DNA of 64,000 bases from Ferrovibrio sp041906005 (GTDB lineage: Bacteria; Pseudomonadota; Alphaproteobacteria; Ferrovibrionales; Ferrovibrionaceae), in contig NZ_JAYRJY010000001.1 in the NCBI RefSeq assembly GCF_041906005.1, positions 372,001-436,000 on the forward strand. The letters are read 5' to 3'. Both the position numbers and the translations under genes were made by a program. Positions 40,875-50,255 of the stretch are shown here, in pieces. A model generated the notes under the pieces. The model made no database searches. It was not told the DNA's origin and saw nothing but the letters and a program-made list of their open reading frames with translations. Numbering within the stretch: the first letter of the stretch is position 1; every line of letters starts with the position of its first letter.

Positions 40875-41639
40875 TCACCCCCGCGCCGCCTTCACCAGCT
40901 GGCGCATCGAATCCAGCGAGATCGCGCCGGGCACCAGTTCCTTGCCTATCACGAAGCCGGGCGTGCCGTTGATGCCCAGCTTTTCGGCCAGCGCGAGATT
41001 GGCGCGGATCACCTGCTCCACCTTCGGCGCGGCCATGTCGGCCTTCAGCCTGGTCAGGTCCAGCCCGCTGGCGGCCGCCATGCGGAACACCTCGGGCTCG
41101 GTGAGCTGACCGCGGAAGCCCATCATGGCATTGTGGAAGGCAAAATACTTGCCGCCCTTATCCTGCTCCAGCGCGGCGATGGCGGCGCGCGCGGCGATCA
41201 CGCTGTCGGGCCCCAGCACCGGCAGCTCCTTCAGCACGACGCGCAGCTTGGGGTCTTCCTTGATCAGCGTGATCAGGCTGGACTGCACCTGCTTGCAATA
41301 GCCGCAGCGGTAATCGAAGAACTCGACCAGCGTGACATCGCCTTTCGGATTGCCGGCGACATACGACACGCCATCGTCGAACAGCGCCTTGGCGTTGCTG
41401 GTCAGCGCCTCGCGCTGGGCCTCCGCCTTCTTCACCAGCACATGGCTGGCTTCCTGCAGGATCTCGGGGTGGCGCAGCAGCACTTCCAGCACTTCCGGAT
41501 TGTCGACCAGCACGTCGCGCACCGCGGCCCGCTGTTCGGCCGGAAAGGCGGGGGCCTGCACCTGGGCCTGCACCTGTTTCGGGATGGGTGCCGCCAGCAG
41601 CAGGACGAAGGCAACGGCGGCAAAACGGAACGGCGACAT
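40875..41639 (-). CDS. DsbA-family thiol-disulfide oxidoreductase, periplasmic
   Basis: A 254-residue protein is read from the ATG at 41639. A signal peptide covers about residues 1-25 (FRFAAVAFVLLLAAPIPKQVQAQ). An N-terminal helical region (30-85, with PEVLEVLLRHPEILQEA) precedes the thioredoxin fold, as in ScsC/Com1-like proteins where it drives oligomer formation. The active site is CGYC (FFDYRCGYCKQVQ) and the cis-Pro loop is GTPGF. It would form or shuffle disulfides in the periplasm. It lies next to an M48 protease gene on the same strand. Confidence 0.92.
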   Translation of the reverse strand: MSPFRFAAVAFVLLLAAPIPKQVQAQVQAPAFPAEQRAAVRDVLVDNPEVLEVLLRHPEILQEASHVLVKKAEAQREALTSNAKALFDDGVSYVAGNPKGDVTLVEFFDYRCGYCKQVQSSLITLIKEDPKLRVVLKELPVLGPDSVIAARAAIAALEQDKGGKYFAFHNAMMGFRGQLTEPEVFRMAAASGLDLTRLKADMAAPKVEQVIRANLALAEKLGINGTPGFVIGKELVPGAISLDSMRQLVKAARG

Positions 41640-41759
41640 GGAAAAATCCTTTGGTGGAAACCCTTGGTGACGCTGCCGGACTATGCGGCGGGGCCGGTGC
41701 CGGAACAAGGCACAAGACCGTGAGGAAAACGGGGCCGTGAAGCCCCGGAATCAGCGGAA

Positions 41760-43136
41760 TCAGCGGCGTTGCTGTTGCTGGCGGCGCAGATCCTTGGCGG
41801 CGGCGATGATGTCCTGCGCGCGCAGCCAGCCGGGCGAGCCCTCCTTCAGCAGGCGCGAGGCGCGTTCGGCCTGGCCCTCGGCATCGCGCGCGCTGCCGAT
41901 CACCAGATACCGTTCGGCCGAGGCCAGCGAGGCCATGCCGATATCGTTGCGGCGGCCATAGGCGGTGGCGAGCTGCTGCCAGGCACCGCCGTTGTCGGGT
42001 TCGCGCAACGTCACCTGGCGCAGGATGGTGATCGCCTCGTCCAGCCGGCTGTCGTCGTTCAGGGCTACCAGGCGCTGGCCCACGCCATAGGCGATCAGCG
42101 GCTCGTTCGGCGCCAGGCGGTGCGCCTCCTGGATCGGCGGCAGGGAGTCGGCGACGCGGCCCATGTTGAGCAGGATGTCGGCCTTCAATTCGTGGAAGAA
42201 CGGATCGTTGGGATAATCGCGGATCAGGCTGTCGGTCTCGGTCAGGCTGCGCTGAAAATCCAGCGCGCGGAAATAGGCAAAGGCGCGGGCATAGCGGCCG
42301 TAGAGCGACGTGTCGCTTTCAGGGTATTTGCGCAGGGTGGCCGGCAGCCCTTCCAGATAGCCGATCAGCTTGGCCTGCATGCGCCGGAACCGCTCGAGAT
42401 TCTCCGGGCTGTCCTTGGCATTGCGATAGGTCGAGCGCTGCGCCCGCGATTCCAGCGCGGCGACGCGTTCGGGCGTCAGCGGATGGGTGCGCACGTAAGG
42501 ATCCTGGCGTTCGACCACCAGCGCCTCCTGGCCGCCGATGATGCGCAGGAACTCGATCAGGCCCGAACTCGACTGGCCGGTTTCCTCCAGATAGGTGGCG
42601 CCGGCCTGGTCGGCGGCCGATTCCTGGGTGCGGGTGAAGGACAGCAGGCTGCGTTCGGCCACCTGCTGGCCGCCCAGAATGGCCGCCGTGGCCGCCTCGC
42701 CGGACCCGGCCACGGCGGCGGCGGCGCCGAACAGCATGGACAGGATCATCGCGGTGGAGGCCGTGTCGAGGGCATCGTACAGCCGGGCCAGGTGGCCGCC
42801 CGAGATATGGCCGATTTCATGGGCCAGCACGCCGATTACCTGGGCCGGCCGTTCGGCCCGGATCAGCAGGCCGGTATTGACGAAGATGCGCTGGCCGCCG
42901 GCCACGAAGGCGTTCAGGGTCCGGTCGTTGACCAGATGGACCGAGATGGCCTCGCTGGAGAGCCCGGCCGCCCCGAAGAGTGGCGCGGCATAGACGCGGA
43001 TGGTATTTTCGATCTCGGCGTCGCGCACCAGAGATGCGCCGCGACGCTGGGCCTCGGCGGCGGTCGGCAGAACCGTCCCGGCGGCCGTCAGCAGCATACA
43101 GCCGACAGCAAGCAAACGGCGGAGAGAACGGCGCAT
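41760..43136 (-). CDS. M48-family metalloprotease with C-terminal TPR, BepA-like
   Basis: A 458-residue reading starts at the ATG at 43136, which gives a clean signal peptide (RRSLRRLLAVGCMLLTAAG...AEA); an in-frame ATG at 43157 is an alternative. The zinc motif is HEIGH (VLAHEIGHISGGHLARL) with the third ligand in ESAADQAG. TPR-like helices run from about 290 to 440. E. coli BepA uses the same layout to check outer-membrane protein assembly in the periplasm; that role here is by analogy. The start is 94 nt from the divergent lipoprotein gene. Confidence 0.92.
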   Translation of the reverse strand: MRRSLRRLLAVGCMLLTAAGTVLPTAAEAQRRGASLVRDAEIENTIRVYAAPLFGAAGLSSEAISVHLVNDRTLNAFVAGGQRIFVNTGLLIRAERPAQVIGVLAHEIGHISGGHLARLYDALDTASTAMILSMLFGAAAAVAGSGEAATAAILGGQQVAERSLLSFTRTQESAADQAGATYLEETGQSSSGLIEFLRIIGGQEALVVERQDPYVRTHPLTPERVAALESRAQRSTYRNAKDSPENLERFRRMQAKLIGYLEGLPATLRKYPESDTSLYGRYARAFAYFRALDFQRSLTETDSLIRDYPNDPFFHELKADILLNMGRVADSLPPIQEAHRLAPNEPLIAYGVGQRLVALNDDSRLDEAITILRQVTLREPDNGGAWQQLATAYGRRNDIGMASLASAERYLVIGSARDAEGQAERASRLLKEGSPGWLRAQDIIAAAKDLRRQQQQRR

Positions 43137-43230
43137 GGAAGACCAGCGTACGGCCATGGCGAAGTATTGTCCCAATCCCGGATATCCGGGCCAAGCAAGA
43201 CGGTTCATTCTAGGTAAGGGCACCTCCGCG

Positions 43231-44700
43231 ATGCGTCAATGCACCCTTCTCGCGATAGTGGCGGTTCTGGCCGCCGGCTGCTCGAAATCCGACAGTAACG
43301 TCCAGGTCGGCCAGATGGACTACCTGAAGGGCTTCATCGGCGGCGTGGCGGCCGATGAGCCGCGCGCCGCCCTGGTGGCCCGCGACATCCTCTCGGCCGG
43401 CGGTTCGGCCGCCGATGCCGCCGCCGCCGCCGCGCTGGCCTATGCCGTGACCTATCCCTCGGCTGGCGGGCTGGGCGCGGGTGGCGTCTGCGTCGTGGGC
43501 GACGGGCCAACCAAACGCATCGAAACCATCGAGTTTCCCATCGTTGCGCCAAAGAATGGCGGCAATGTGACGGTGCCGCCGCTGGTGCGCGGCATCGGCC
43601 TGCTGCAGAGCCGTTACGGCAAACTGCGCTGGGAAGCCGCCGTGACGCCGGCCGAACAGCTCGCCCGTTTCGGCGAACCGGCCAGCCGCGCCTTCGTGCA
43701 GGCCGCCGTGGAAACCATCCCGCCGGTGACGGCCAGCCCGAGCCTGACGCCGATCTTCGGCACGGCGCGCGGCCTGGTGCCGCAGGAAGGCGAACGCCGC
43801 GTGCAGCTGGCGCTGGCCGGCACGCTGGGCCGCCTGCGCACCGCCGGCCCGGGCGATCTGTATCAGGGCCAACTGGCGCATATCCTGCTGGCCGACAGCC
43901 GCGCGCTGGGCGGCAGCCTGACGGCCGAGGAGCTGCGCGGCTACACCGCCGCCATCGGCAAACCCATCGAGGTGCCGTTCGAGAACAACGTCACCTTCTA
44001 TGCCTCGAACAACGCCGCCGGCGGCGCGGTCGCCGCCTGGCTGATCGAACAGGCCTATGACGGCGGCAGCCTGATCGGCAGCGGCAGCATGAAGCCCGAC
44101 AAATTCGCCGCCGCGCTGGGCCAGGCCTATCGCGCCGAGCCGCCGCTGACCATGTATGGCTTCGGTTCGGCCAGCATCGCGGTGATCGACAGCAAAGGCA
44201 TGGCGGTGTCCTGCGCCTTCGGCATGGGTCCGGCCTATGGCAGCCGCCTGGTCGGCCGCGAAACCGGCATCCTGTTCGGCGCGCTGCCCGGCACGGCCGG
44301 CGAGGAAACCGCCTACCTGACCGCCGTGGTGGGCATCAACAAGCGCGTCAGCCTGACCTATTACGCCGCTGGCGGCAGCGGCGGCGCGCCGGCCCCCGCC
44401 GCCGTGGCCTACAGCCTGCTGCAGGCCGCCTTCAGCAAGGCGAAGGACCCGACCACGCCGGCGCTGGGCGCGCCGCGCCTGTTCCAGGCCAACCCGCAGG
44501 CGCCGCTGCAGCACGAGCCGGGTGCCGACCCGGCCGCCCTGGCCGGCGCCCGCAGCCGGGGGGTGAGCGTGGCCGAATTCGGCCGGCTCGGCCGCGTGAA
44601 CCTGGCCTATTGCAGCAACGGCCTGCCGCGGTCGCCCGAGACCTGCAGCTTCGCCGCCGACCGGCGCGGCTACGGCCTCAGCCTCGGTCGCCAGTTCTGA
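43231..44700 (+). CDS. Gamma-glutamyltransferase-like lipoprotein
   Basis: The 489-residue protein starts at ATG 43231 and has a lipobox at LAAGC (Cys17). The N-terminal ASAADAAAAAALAYAVTYPSAGGLGAGGVCVV is clearly GGT-like, and the C-terminal YYAAGGSGGAPAPAAVAYSLLQAAF matches the GGT glycine loop. Where GGT has the self-cleaving TTHxSVVD, this protein reads SASIAVID (Ser313 at the nucleophile position). It is shorter than usual GGT (about 580). Ser may still act as an Ntn nucleophile, or the protein may have lost activity. It sits in the envelope, upstream of an aminotransferase gene by 26 nt. Confidence 0.75.
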   Translation: MRQCTLLAIVAVLAAGCSKSDSNVQVGQMDYLKGFIGGVAADEPRAALVARDILSAGGSAADAAAAAALAYAVTYPSAGGLGAGGVCVVGDGPTKRIETIEFPIVAPKNGGNVTVPPLVRGIGLLQSRYGKLRWEAAVTPAEQLARFGEPASRAFVQAAVETIPPVTASPSLTPIFGTARGLVPQEGERRVQLALAGTLGRLRTAGPGDLYQGQLAHILLADSRALGGSLTAEELRGYTAAIGKPIEVPFENNVTFYASNNAAGGAVAAWLIEQAYDGGSLIGSGSMKPDKFAAALGQAYRAEPPLTMYGFGSASIAVIDSKGMAVSCAFGMGPAYGSRLVGRETGILFGALPGTAGEETAYLTAVVGINKRVSLTYYAAGGSGGAPAPAAVAYSLLQAAFSKAKDPTTPALGAPRLFQANPQAPLQHEPGADPAALAGARSRGVSVAEFGRLGRVNLAYCSNGLPRSPETCSFAADRRGYGLSLGRQF

Positions 44701-44726
44701 GCACCCGTTTCCGTCTGGAGTCCATC

Positions 44727-45884
44727 ATGTCGGCTTCCCCTCCATCGCCATCGCGGCGCGGCGCCATCGATCCCTTCTTCGTGATGGAGGTGATGAAGGC
44801 CGCCGCCGCGCGCGAGGCCGCCGGCGGCGACGTGATCCACATGGAAGTGGGCCAGCCCTCGACGCCGGCGCCGCGCAAGGCCATCGAGGCCGCGGTGACG
44901 GCGGCGCAGCGCGATCCGCTGGGCTATACGCTGGCGCTGGGGATTCCGGAATTGCGGGCGGCGATCTCGGCCCATTACCGCAGCTATTACGGCCTGGATG
45001 TGCCGGCAGAACGCATCGTCGTCACCACCGGCTCCTCGGCCGGCTTTCAGCTCGCCTTCCTCGCCGCCTTCGATGCCGGCGACACGGTGGCGCTGGGCGA
45101 GCCGGCCTATCCGGCCTATCGCAACATCCTCAAGGCGCTCGATCTCAACCCGGCAATGATCGTGACCGAGCCACAGACGCGCTTCCAGCCGACGCCGCAG
45201 CTCATCAACGCCCAGGCGCCGCAGGCGAAAGGCGTGCTGGTGGCCAGTCCCGCCAATCCGACCGGCACCATGCTGGGCGATGCGGAGATGAAGGCGCTGG
45301 TGGACGACTGCGCGGCGAAGGGCCGCTGGCTGATCGTCGACGAGATCTATCACGGCATCACCTATAACGGCCGCGCGCAGTCGGTGCTGGCGCTGACCGA
45401 CCAGGCCATCGTGATCAACAGCTTCAGCAAATACTTCTCGATGACCGGCTGGCGGCTGGGCTGGATGGTGGTGCCGGAAAGCCTGCTGCGCCCGATCGAA
45501 TGCCTGACGCAGAATTTCTACATCTCGGCGCCCGGCATCAGCCAGGTGGCCGGCGTGGCGGCGATGTCGGCTTACGACGAACTGGAAGAAAACGTCGCGC
45601 GGTATGCCAAGAACCGCGAGATCCTGCTGAACGAACTGCCGCTGGCGGGTTTCGACAGGCTGGCGCCGGCCGATGGCGCGTTTTACATCTACGCCGATAT
45701 CAGCCGCTTCACCAATGATGCGAACGATTTCTGCAAGCGCATGCTGGCCGAAACCGGCATCGCCGCCACGCCTGGCTTCGATTTCGACCGCGGCCGCGGC
45801 CATTACTTCATGCGCTATTCCTTCGCCGGCAGCACCGACCGCATGATCGAGGCGGCGAAGCGGCTGAAGGACTGGCGGAAGTAG
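44727..45884 (+). CDS. Class I/II PLP-dependent aminotransferase
   Basis: A 385-residue enzyme is read from the ATG at 44727 with CTGGAG upstream. It shows MEVGQPSTPAPRKAIEAA near the N-terminus, the cofactor region TTGSSAGFQLAF, ASPANPTG, the Asp/Tyr pair in DEIYHGITY, the PLP lysine in SFSKYFSMTGWRLGWMV, and the substrate-carboxylate Arg in RYSFAGS near the end. It resembles aspartate/alanine-type aminotransferases (fold type I). The exact amino donor is unknown. It follows the GGT-like lipoprotein gene on the same strand. Confidence 0.92.
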   Translation: MSASPPSPSRRGAIDPFFVMEVMKAAAAREAAGGDVIHMEVGQPSTPAPRKAIEAAVTAAQRDPLGYTLALGIPELRAAISAHYRSYYGLDVPAERIVVTTGSSAGFQLAFLAAFDAGDTVALGEPAYPAYRNILKALDLNPAMIVTEPQTRFQPTPQLINAQAPQAKGVLVASPANPTGTMLGDAEMKALVDDCAAKGRWLIVDEIYHGITYNGRAQSVLALTDQAIVINSFSKYFSMTGWRLGWMVVPESLLRPIECLTQNFYISAPGISQVAGVAAMSAYDELEENVARYAKNREILLNELPLAGFDRLAPADGAFYIYADISRFTNDANDFCKRMLAETGIAATPGFDFDRGRGHYFMRYSFAGSTDRMIEAAKRLKDWRK

Positions 45885-45887
45885 ATC

Positions 45888-46352
45888 TCAGCCCTGCGGC
45901 TGGTTCAGGAAGGCGACGAACTCGCCTTCGAAGCGGCCGCCGGTCACATCGCCGCAGCGGACGACCGATTTCGCAAGGATGCGCGCGCGGCCTCTGCGTT
46001 TCAGCATTTTGACGAAGGACGGCCAGGCGGCCGAATCGGCGAGCCTCGCGGTGGCGGTGAAATCCCCTTCAACCGGCGCGTCGTAATCCATGTGGTTGGA
46101 CTGGATCACCAGCCGGCCGGGCAGCCCTTCGGCATTCAGCCGCATGTTCACCAGCGCCCAGGCCGAAAGGATCGCCAGCGTCGAAAGGCTGCCACCGAAA
46201 GCGGTGCTGCGATGGTTGATGTTGGGTGCCAGCGGCGCGCTTAAGGCAACCGCATCGTCAGACGCCGCGACGACGGCCACCTGCATCGCCGCCGATAGCG
46301 GAATATGGGTATGCAGATAGGCTTCGAGTTCTTGCGTGGGGCCGGCGGTCAT
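45888..46352 (-). CDS. YiiD C-terminal type thioesterase (hotdog)
   Basis: The 154-residue protein shows PNINHRSTAFGGSLSTLAILSAWALV, the signature of the YiiD_C / FabY thioesterase group, a single hotdog domain. Its probable substrates are acyl-ACP or acyl-CoA. In E. coli the same domain is fused to a GNAT domain (YiiD); here a separate GNAT gene lies 14 nt upstream on the same strand, which suggests a split version of the same pair. It ends 3 nt after the convergent aminotransferase gene. Confidence 0.8.
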   Translation of the reverse strand: MTAGPTQELEAYLHTHIPLSAAMQVAVVAASDDAVALSAPLAPNINHRSTAFGGSLSTLAILSAWALVNMRLNAEGLPGRLVIQSNHMDYDAPVEGDFTATARLADSAAWPSFVKMLKRRGRARILAKSVVRCGDVTGGRFEGEFVAFLNQPQG

Positions 46353-46366
46353 TGCCGACGCGCCGC

Positions 46367-46870
46367 TTACGCCGTCGCCACCAGCGACTTGGCCATATGC
46401 ACCAGCTCGCGGCCCTCGAAGGTTTCCAGGCCCGTCTCGGCATAGCCGAGATGGGCATAGAGTTCGCGGTTCTCGGTGAATTGCGCGTTGGTGTAGAGGC
46501 GCACTTCATTCAGGCCGCGTGCGCGCGCCTGTTCCTCGGCGAAATCGAGCAGGCGGCGGCCCAGTCCGGTGCCCTGCTGGGTGGGATCGACCGCCACGCT
46601 CCAGATCAGCAGGTGATCCGGCGCGGAACGCAGCACCAGCGCGCCGGCCAGGCCATCCTCCACGCCATCCACCACCCAGACTTCATAAGCCTGCAGCAAA
46701 GTCGCGGCGGTTTCGGCCATCGGCTGCGGCTCGGCGCCGATGCGCGGCACGTATTTCACATAGGCCCGCTTCTGCAGCGCGCCGAGGCGCGCTTCATCTC
46801 GTGCAGCGGCGCGGCGAATTCTCGCCTCGCTGACCGGATCCCCCGCCGGAAGACTCACCGGCGCCACCAA
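46367..46870 (-). CDS. GNAT-family N-acetyltransferase
   Basis: The 167-residue protein is a single GNAT domain. The acetyl-CoA binding loop is QGTGLGRRLLDFAEEQAR at about residues 98-115, followed by VRLYTNAQFTENRELYAHLGYAETG, typical of motif B. Its start overlaps the rne stop by 16 nt, so it is translationally coupled to RNase E. It lies immediately upstream of a YiiD_C-type thioesterase, echoing the fused E. coli YiiD. The acetylated substrate is unknown. Confidence 0.87.
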   Translation of the reverse strand: MVAPVSLPAGDPVSEARIRRAAARDEARLGALQKRAYVKYVPRIGAEPQPMAETAATLLQAYEVWVVDGVEDGLAGALVLRSAPDHLLIWSVAVDPTQQGTGLGRRLLDFAEEQARARGLNEVRLYTNAQFTENRELYAHLGYAETGLETFEGRELVHMAKSLVATA

Positions 46871-49746
46871 CCCTTCTTCGGGGCCGGCGCGGCGGCTTCG
46901 GCCTTCTCGGCCTTGCCATCGGTGTGAATCACCACGGTCTCGAAGACCGGGCCGGTGCTGGCCGGCGCGGGTTCGGCAGCCGGAGCAGGCTCGGGCTGCG
47001 GCGCAGCGGCAACGGCAGGCGGTTCGGCCACGGGAGCGGGAACGGGAGCGGGAACCGGGGCCGGTTCAACCTTGGCCTCGCCCTTGGGGGGCGCGGGTTT
47101 CGGGGCCGGTTCCTCGTCGTCGAATTCGTAACCCGGCAGGCCATCGAGCAAGGCACCGATGGAGGCCGGCGTCATCGCCGGGGCCATGACCTCGCGTTGT
47201 TCGCGCTGGGGCTGGCGTTCCTGGCGCGGCGTATCCTGGCGCGGAGCTTCCTGCACCGGACCGCCTTCGTCGCCGGCCACGGCCGTGCCATCCTCGCGAC
47301 GACGACGGCGACCGCCACGGCGGCCGCGACGACGGCGACGGCCTTCGGCGCCATCCTCATCGCGGGCTTCGGCACCGCCTTCATCCTGGGCTTCATCACC
47401 GCCGGCTTCATCGGCGGCGGATTCCGCACCGTCTTCCTCGCCGGCCGCGGCCTCATCCACATCGGTTTCGGCCTCGGCACCGGCTTCGACGCCCTCGCCG
47501 CGCTCGCGACCACCACGACGACGGCGGCGGCGGCGGCGGCGACGGCGGCCATCGCCATCTTCCTCGGCCCCTTCGGCGCCCGGTGCCGCCATCTCCTCGC
47601 CTTCGATCTCGTCAGCGGCGATATCGTCGGTTTCGGCATAGGCCGATTCCTGGGTGATCGGACGCGGCGCCTCGCTGCGCGGCGCCAGTTCCGGCCGATT
47701 GACCTCGCCCGGCTGGCGCGGCTTGTTGCGCTCGATGCGGAAATCGGGCGGCACCAGGCTGGCATCGGCGGCCAGAATCACGCGCATCACGTAACGGCGC
47801 TCGATTTCGCTCAGGCGCTCGCGCTTGTGATTGAGCAGATAGATCGCCACTTCCGCCGAGGTCGAGACGGTGATCTCGGCCGAACGGTCGCGGATGCCTT
47901 CCTCCTCGATGGCGCGCAGCACCTGCAAAGCGGTGGATTCCACCGAACGCACATAACCGCGGCCCTGGCAATGCGGGCAGGTCATGGTCGAGCTTTCGAT
48001 CAGGCTCGGCCGCAGACGCTGGCGCGACATTTCGAGCAGGCCGAAAGCCGAGATACGGCCGACCTGGATGCGCGCGCGGTCGTTGCGCAGGCATTCCTTC
48101 AGGCGCTGCTCGACCTTTCGGATATTGCGGTTCTCCTCCATGTCGATGAAGTCGATGACCACAAGGCCGGCCAGATCGCGCAGGCGCAACTGGCGGGCAA
48201 TTTCCTCGGCCGCCTCAAGGTTGGTCTTGTAGGCGGTCTCTTCGATATTGTGCTCGCGGGTCGACTTGCCCGAGTTCACGTCGATGGAAACCAGCGCCTC
48301 GGTCGGGTTGATCACGATGTAGCCGCCCGAACGGAGCTGCACCGTGGGCGAGAACATGGCGTCGAGCTGCTGTTCAACCTGATAGCGGGTGAACAGCGGG
48401 ATCTTGTCCTGATACTGCTTCACGCGGTCGGCGTGATTGGGCATCAGCATCTGCATGAAGTCATGCGCGAAGCGATAACCCTCATCGCCCTCGACGATCA
48501 CCTCGTCGATCTGGTCGGAATACAGGTCGCGGATCGAACGCTTGATCAATCCGGCCTCTTCGTAGATCAGGGCCGGCGCCGAGGATTCCAGCGTGCGTTC
48601 GCGGATGCTGTCCCAGGTGCGCAGCAGATATTCGAAATCGCGCTTGATCTCGGGCTTGGAACGCTCCATGCCGGCGGTGCGCACGATCACGCCCATGCCG
48701 TCCTGGATGTCCAGCTCGGCGGTGATCGCCTTCAGGCGCTTGCGGTCGGCCTGCGACTGGATCTTGCGCGAAATGCCGCCACCGCGCGCGGTGTTGGGCA
48801 TCAGCACGCAATAGCGGCCGGCCAGCGAGAGATACGTGGTGAGCGCAGCGCCCTTGTTGCCGCGTTCTTCCTTCACCACCTGCACCAGCATGATCTGGCG
48901 GCGCTTGATGACTTCCTGGATCTTGTAGCGACGGAAGGCGTTGGCGCGGCGGCGCCGGCGGCCATCGCTGGTCTCGTCGTCGCTTTTGCCGTTTTCCTCG
49001 GCCCGCGCGTCGGCAATCTCTTCAGACTGGCCGGTTTCAGATGAACCGACCTCGCCTGCTTCCGCCAAGCCCGATTCAGCCAGGGCGGCTTCGCCATCAG
49101 CGGCGTCGGGCGCGGCATCGTCGTTCTCGTCCACCGGTGCGCTGACGCTGGGCGCCGGGCTGCTGCTGGCCGGAACGTTCCAGTAAGCCGGCGCGGCAAC
49201 ATCGCTGGCTGCCTCAACGGCATCGGCAATCGCCTCGCCCTGGGCGGCGGCTTCGGCGCCTTCGTTTGTGGCGCTTTCGGTTGCGGCATCAGAGGCCGAG
49301 GTTTCCGGCTTGATCTCTTCGACGGTGTCGTAATCGCCATCGACCGTTTCGATGCCGTGATCCTCGACATGCTCATCGCTGGCGCCAGCGGCCTGCGCCA
49401 TGGCACGCGCTTCCTCGGCAGCCAGTTCGGCTTCCTCGGCAGCCGCAGCAGCCGCTTCTTCCTCGGCCTGTTGCGCCAGTAGGGCCTGCCGGTCAGCGAT
49501 CGGGATCTGGTAATAATCGGGATGGATTTCGCTGAAGGCCAGGAAGCCATGGCGGTTGCCGCCATATTCCACGAAGGCCGCCTGCAGCGAGGGCTCTACG
49601 CGGGTGACCCGCGCCAGGTAGATGTTGCCCTTGTTTACCTGTTTGGTGGAGGTCTCGTAATCGAATTCCTCGAGACGGGTCCCCTTCACCACCACGACCC
49701 GGGTTTCCTCCGGATGGGTGGCATCGATCAGCATACGCATGCCCAT
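46855..49746 (-). CDS. rne: Ribonuclease E/G
   Basis: The 963-residue protein begins MGMRMLIDATHPEETRVVV (the ATG at 49740 is an equal candidate). The S1 domain (KGNIYLARVTRVEPSLQAAFVEYGGNRHGFLAFSEIH) is interrupted after about residue 85 by a long acidic, Ala/Glu-rich insertion reaching about residue 260, typical of alphaproteobacterial RNase E. The catalytic DNase I-like core includes LVVIDFIDMEE (metal Asp residues) and the Zn-link TCPHCQGRG. The C-terminal third alternates acidic and Arg-rich blocks (RRRRRRRRRRGGRER) and ends in GWWRR, expected to bind RNA and degradosome partners. Confidence 0.95.
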   Translation of the reverse strand: MGMRMLIDATHPEETRVVVVKGTRLEEFDYETSTKQVNKGNIYLARVTRVEPSLQAAFVEYGGNRHGFLAFSEIHPDYYQIPIADRQALLAQQAEEEAAAAAAEEAELAAEEARAMAQAAGASDEHVEDHGIETVDGDYDTVEEIKPETSASDAATESATNEGAEAAAQGEAIADAVEAASDVAAPAYWNVPASSSPAPSVSAPVDENDDAAPDAADGEAALAESGLAEAGEVGSSETGQSEEIADARAEENGKSDDETSDGRRRRRANAFRRYKIQEVIKRRQIMLVQVVKEERGNKGAALTTYLSLAGRYCVLMPNTARGGGISRKIQSQADRKRLKAITAELDIQDGMGVIVRTAGMERSKPEIKRDFEYLLRTWDSIRERTLESSAPALIYEEAGLIKRSIRDLYSDQIDEVIVEGDEGYRFAHDFMQMLMPNHADRVKQYQDKIPLFTRYQVEQQLDAMFSPTVQLRSGGYIVINPTEALVSIDVNSGKSTREHNIEETAYKTNLEAAEEIARQLRLRDLAGLVVIDFIDMEENRNIRKVEQRLKECLRNDRARIQVGRISAFGLLEMSRQRLRPSLIESSTMTCPHCQGRGYVRSVESTALQVLRAIEEEGIRDRSAEITVSTSAEVAIYLLNHKRERLSEIERRYVMRVILAADASLVPPDFRIERNKPRQPGEVNRPELAPRSEAPRPITQESAYAETDDIAADEIEGEEMAAPGAEGAEEDGDGRRRRRRRRRRRGGRERGEGVEAGAEAETDVDEAAAGEEDGAESAADEAGGDEAQDEGGAEARDEDGAEGRRRRRGRRGGRRRRREDGTAVAGDEGGPVQEAPRQDTPRQERQPQREQREVMAPAMTPASIGALLDGLPGYEFDDEEPAPKPAPPKGEAKVEPAPVPAPVPAPVAEPPAVAAAPQPEPAPAAEPAPASTGPVFETVVIHTDGKAEKAEAAAPAPKKGWWRR

Positions 49747-50255
49747 GAGGCACTATTCCTGCGGCGCGGCGCCGCCCGCGCGAATAACAAACGGCGGCGC
49801 GCCTTGGTTCTCGTGGCTGGCATCGGCCGGATCGGCCCGTCGCGCGGCACAAACCGGAAGAACCGGCGAGCCTGCGGCGGTAATGATCCTGACGACCGAG
49901 AGGGGGGACTTCATCCGGGGACTTTCGTTCCACCGGGCGCGCCGCGCGCTGTCGGTCTGCCGAGCCCCCGCCGGATCCAGTCGATCCGGACGGACGCCCC
50001 GAAGGTTCACTCCAAATCCGTGCTGTCTTGAGCGCAGCTTCCGAGGCCATCCGCTCCAGGCCGCCTCCTTTAAGGGCTGACAACTGGCTATCGCAGACTG
50101 GCTCAGGGCCGATGCGCCGATCTTTCCGCTCTTCCGGCCGGCTAAATCCTTGACGGGCAAGCCTTTGGTCTGAGAGTCCGATCTGACTCGGATATTCGCG
50201 ATTGCATCGTACGCTTTGGCAGGGCATACCGACAAGGTCTTTCTTGCCGCGCCGC
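49747..50255. other. 509-bp divergent leader of rne and amiC
   Basis: No gene is supported here. The long rne leader is expected because RNase E messages are usually autoregulated through structured 5' untranslated regions; several GC-rich self-complementary stretches are present (for example GCGGCGCGGCGCCGCC near 49760). Promoters for both directions must lie in this interval. I could not define the hairpins by eye. Confidence 0.45.

Noticed and set aside
41769..43217. A 482-codon plus-strand frame opposite the M48 protease gene
   Set aside because: The minus strand has HEIGH and a signal peptide; the plus frame has no family features.
46924..49044. A 706-codon plus-strand frame opposite rne
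   Set aside because: Low-complexity shadow of the acidic and Arg-rich blocks of RNase E.
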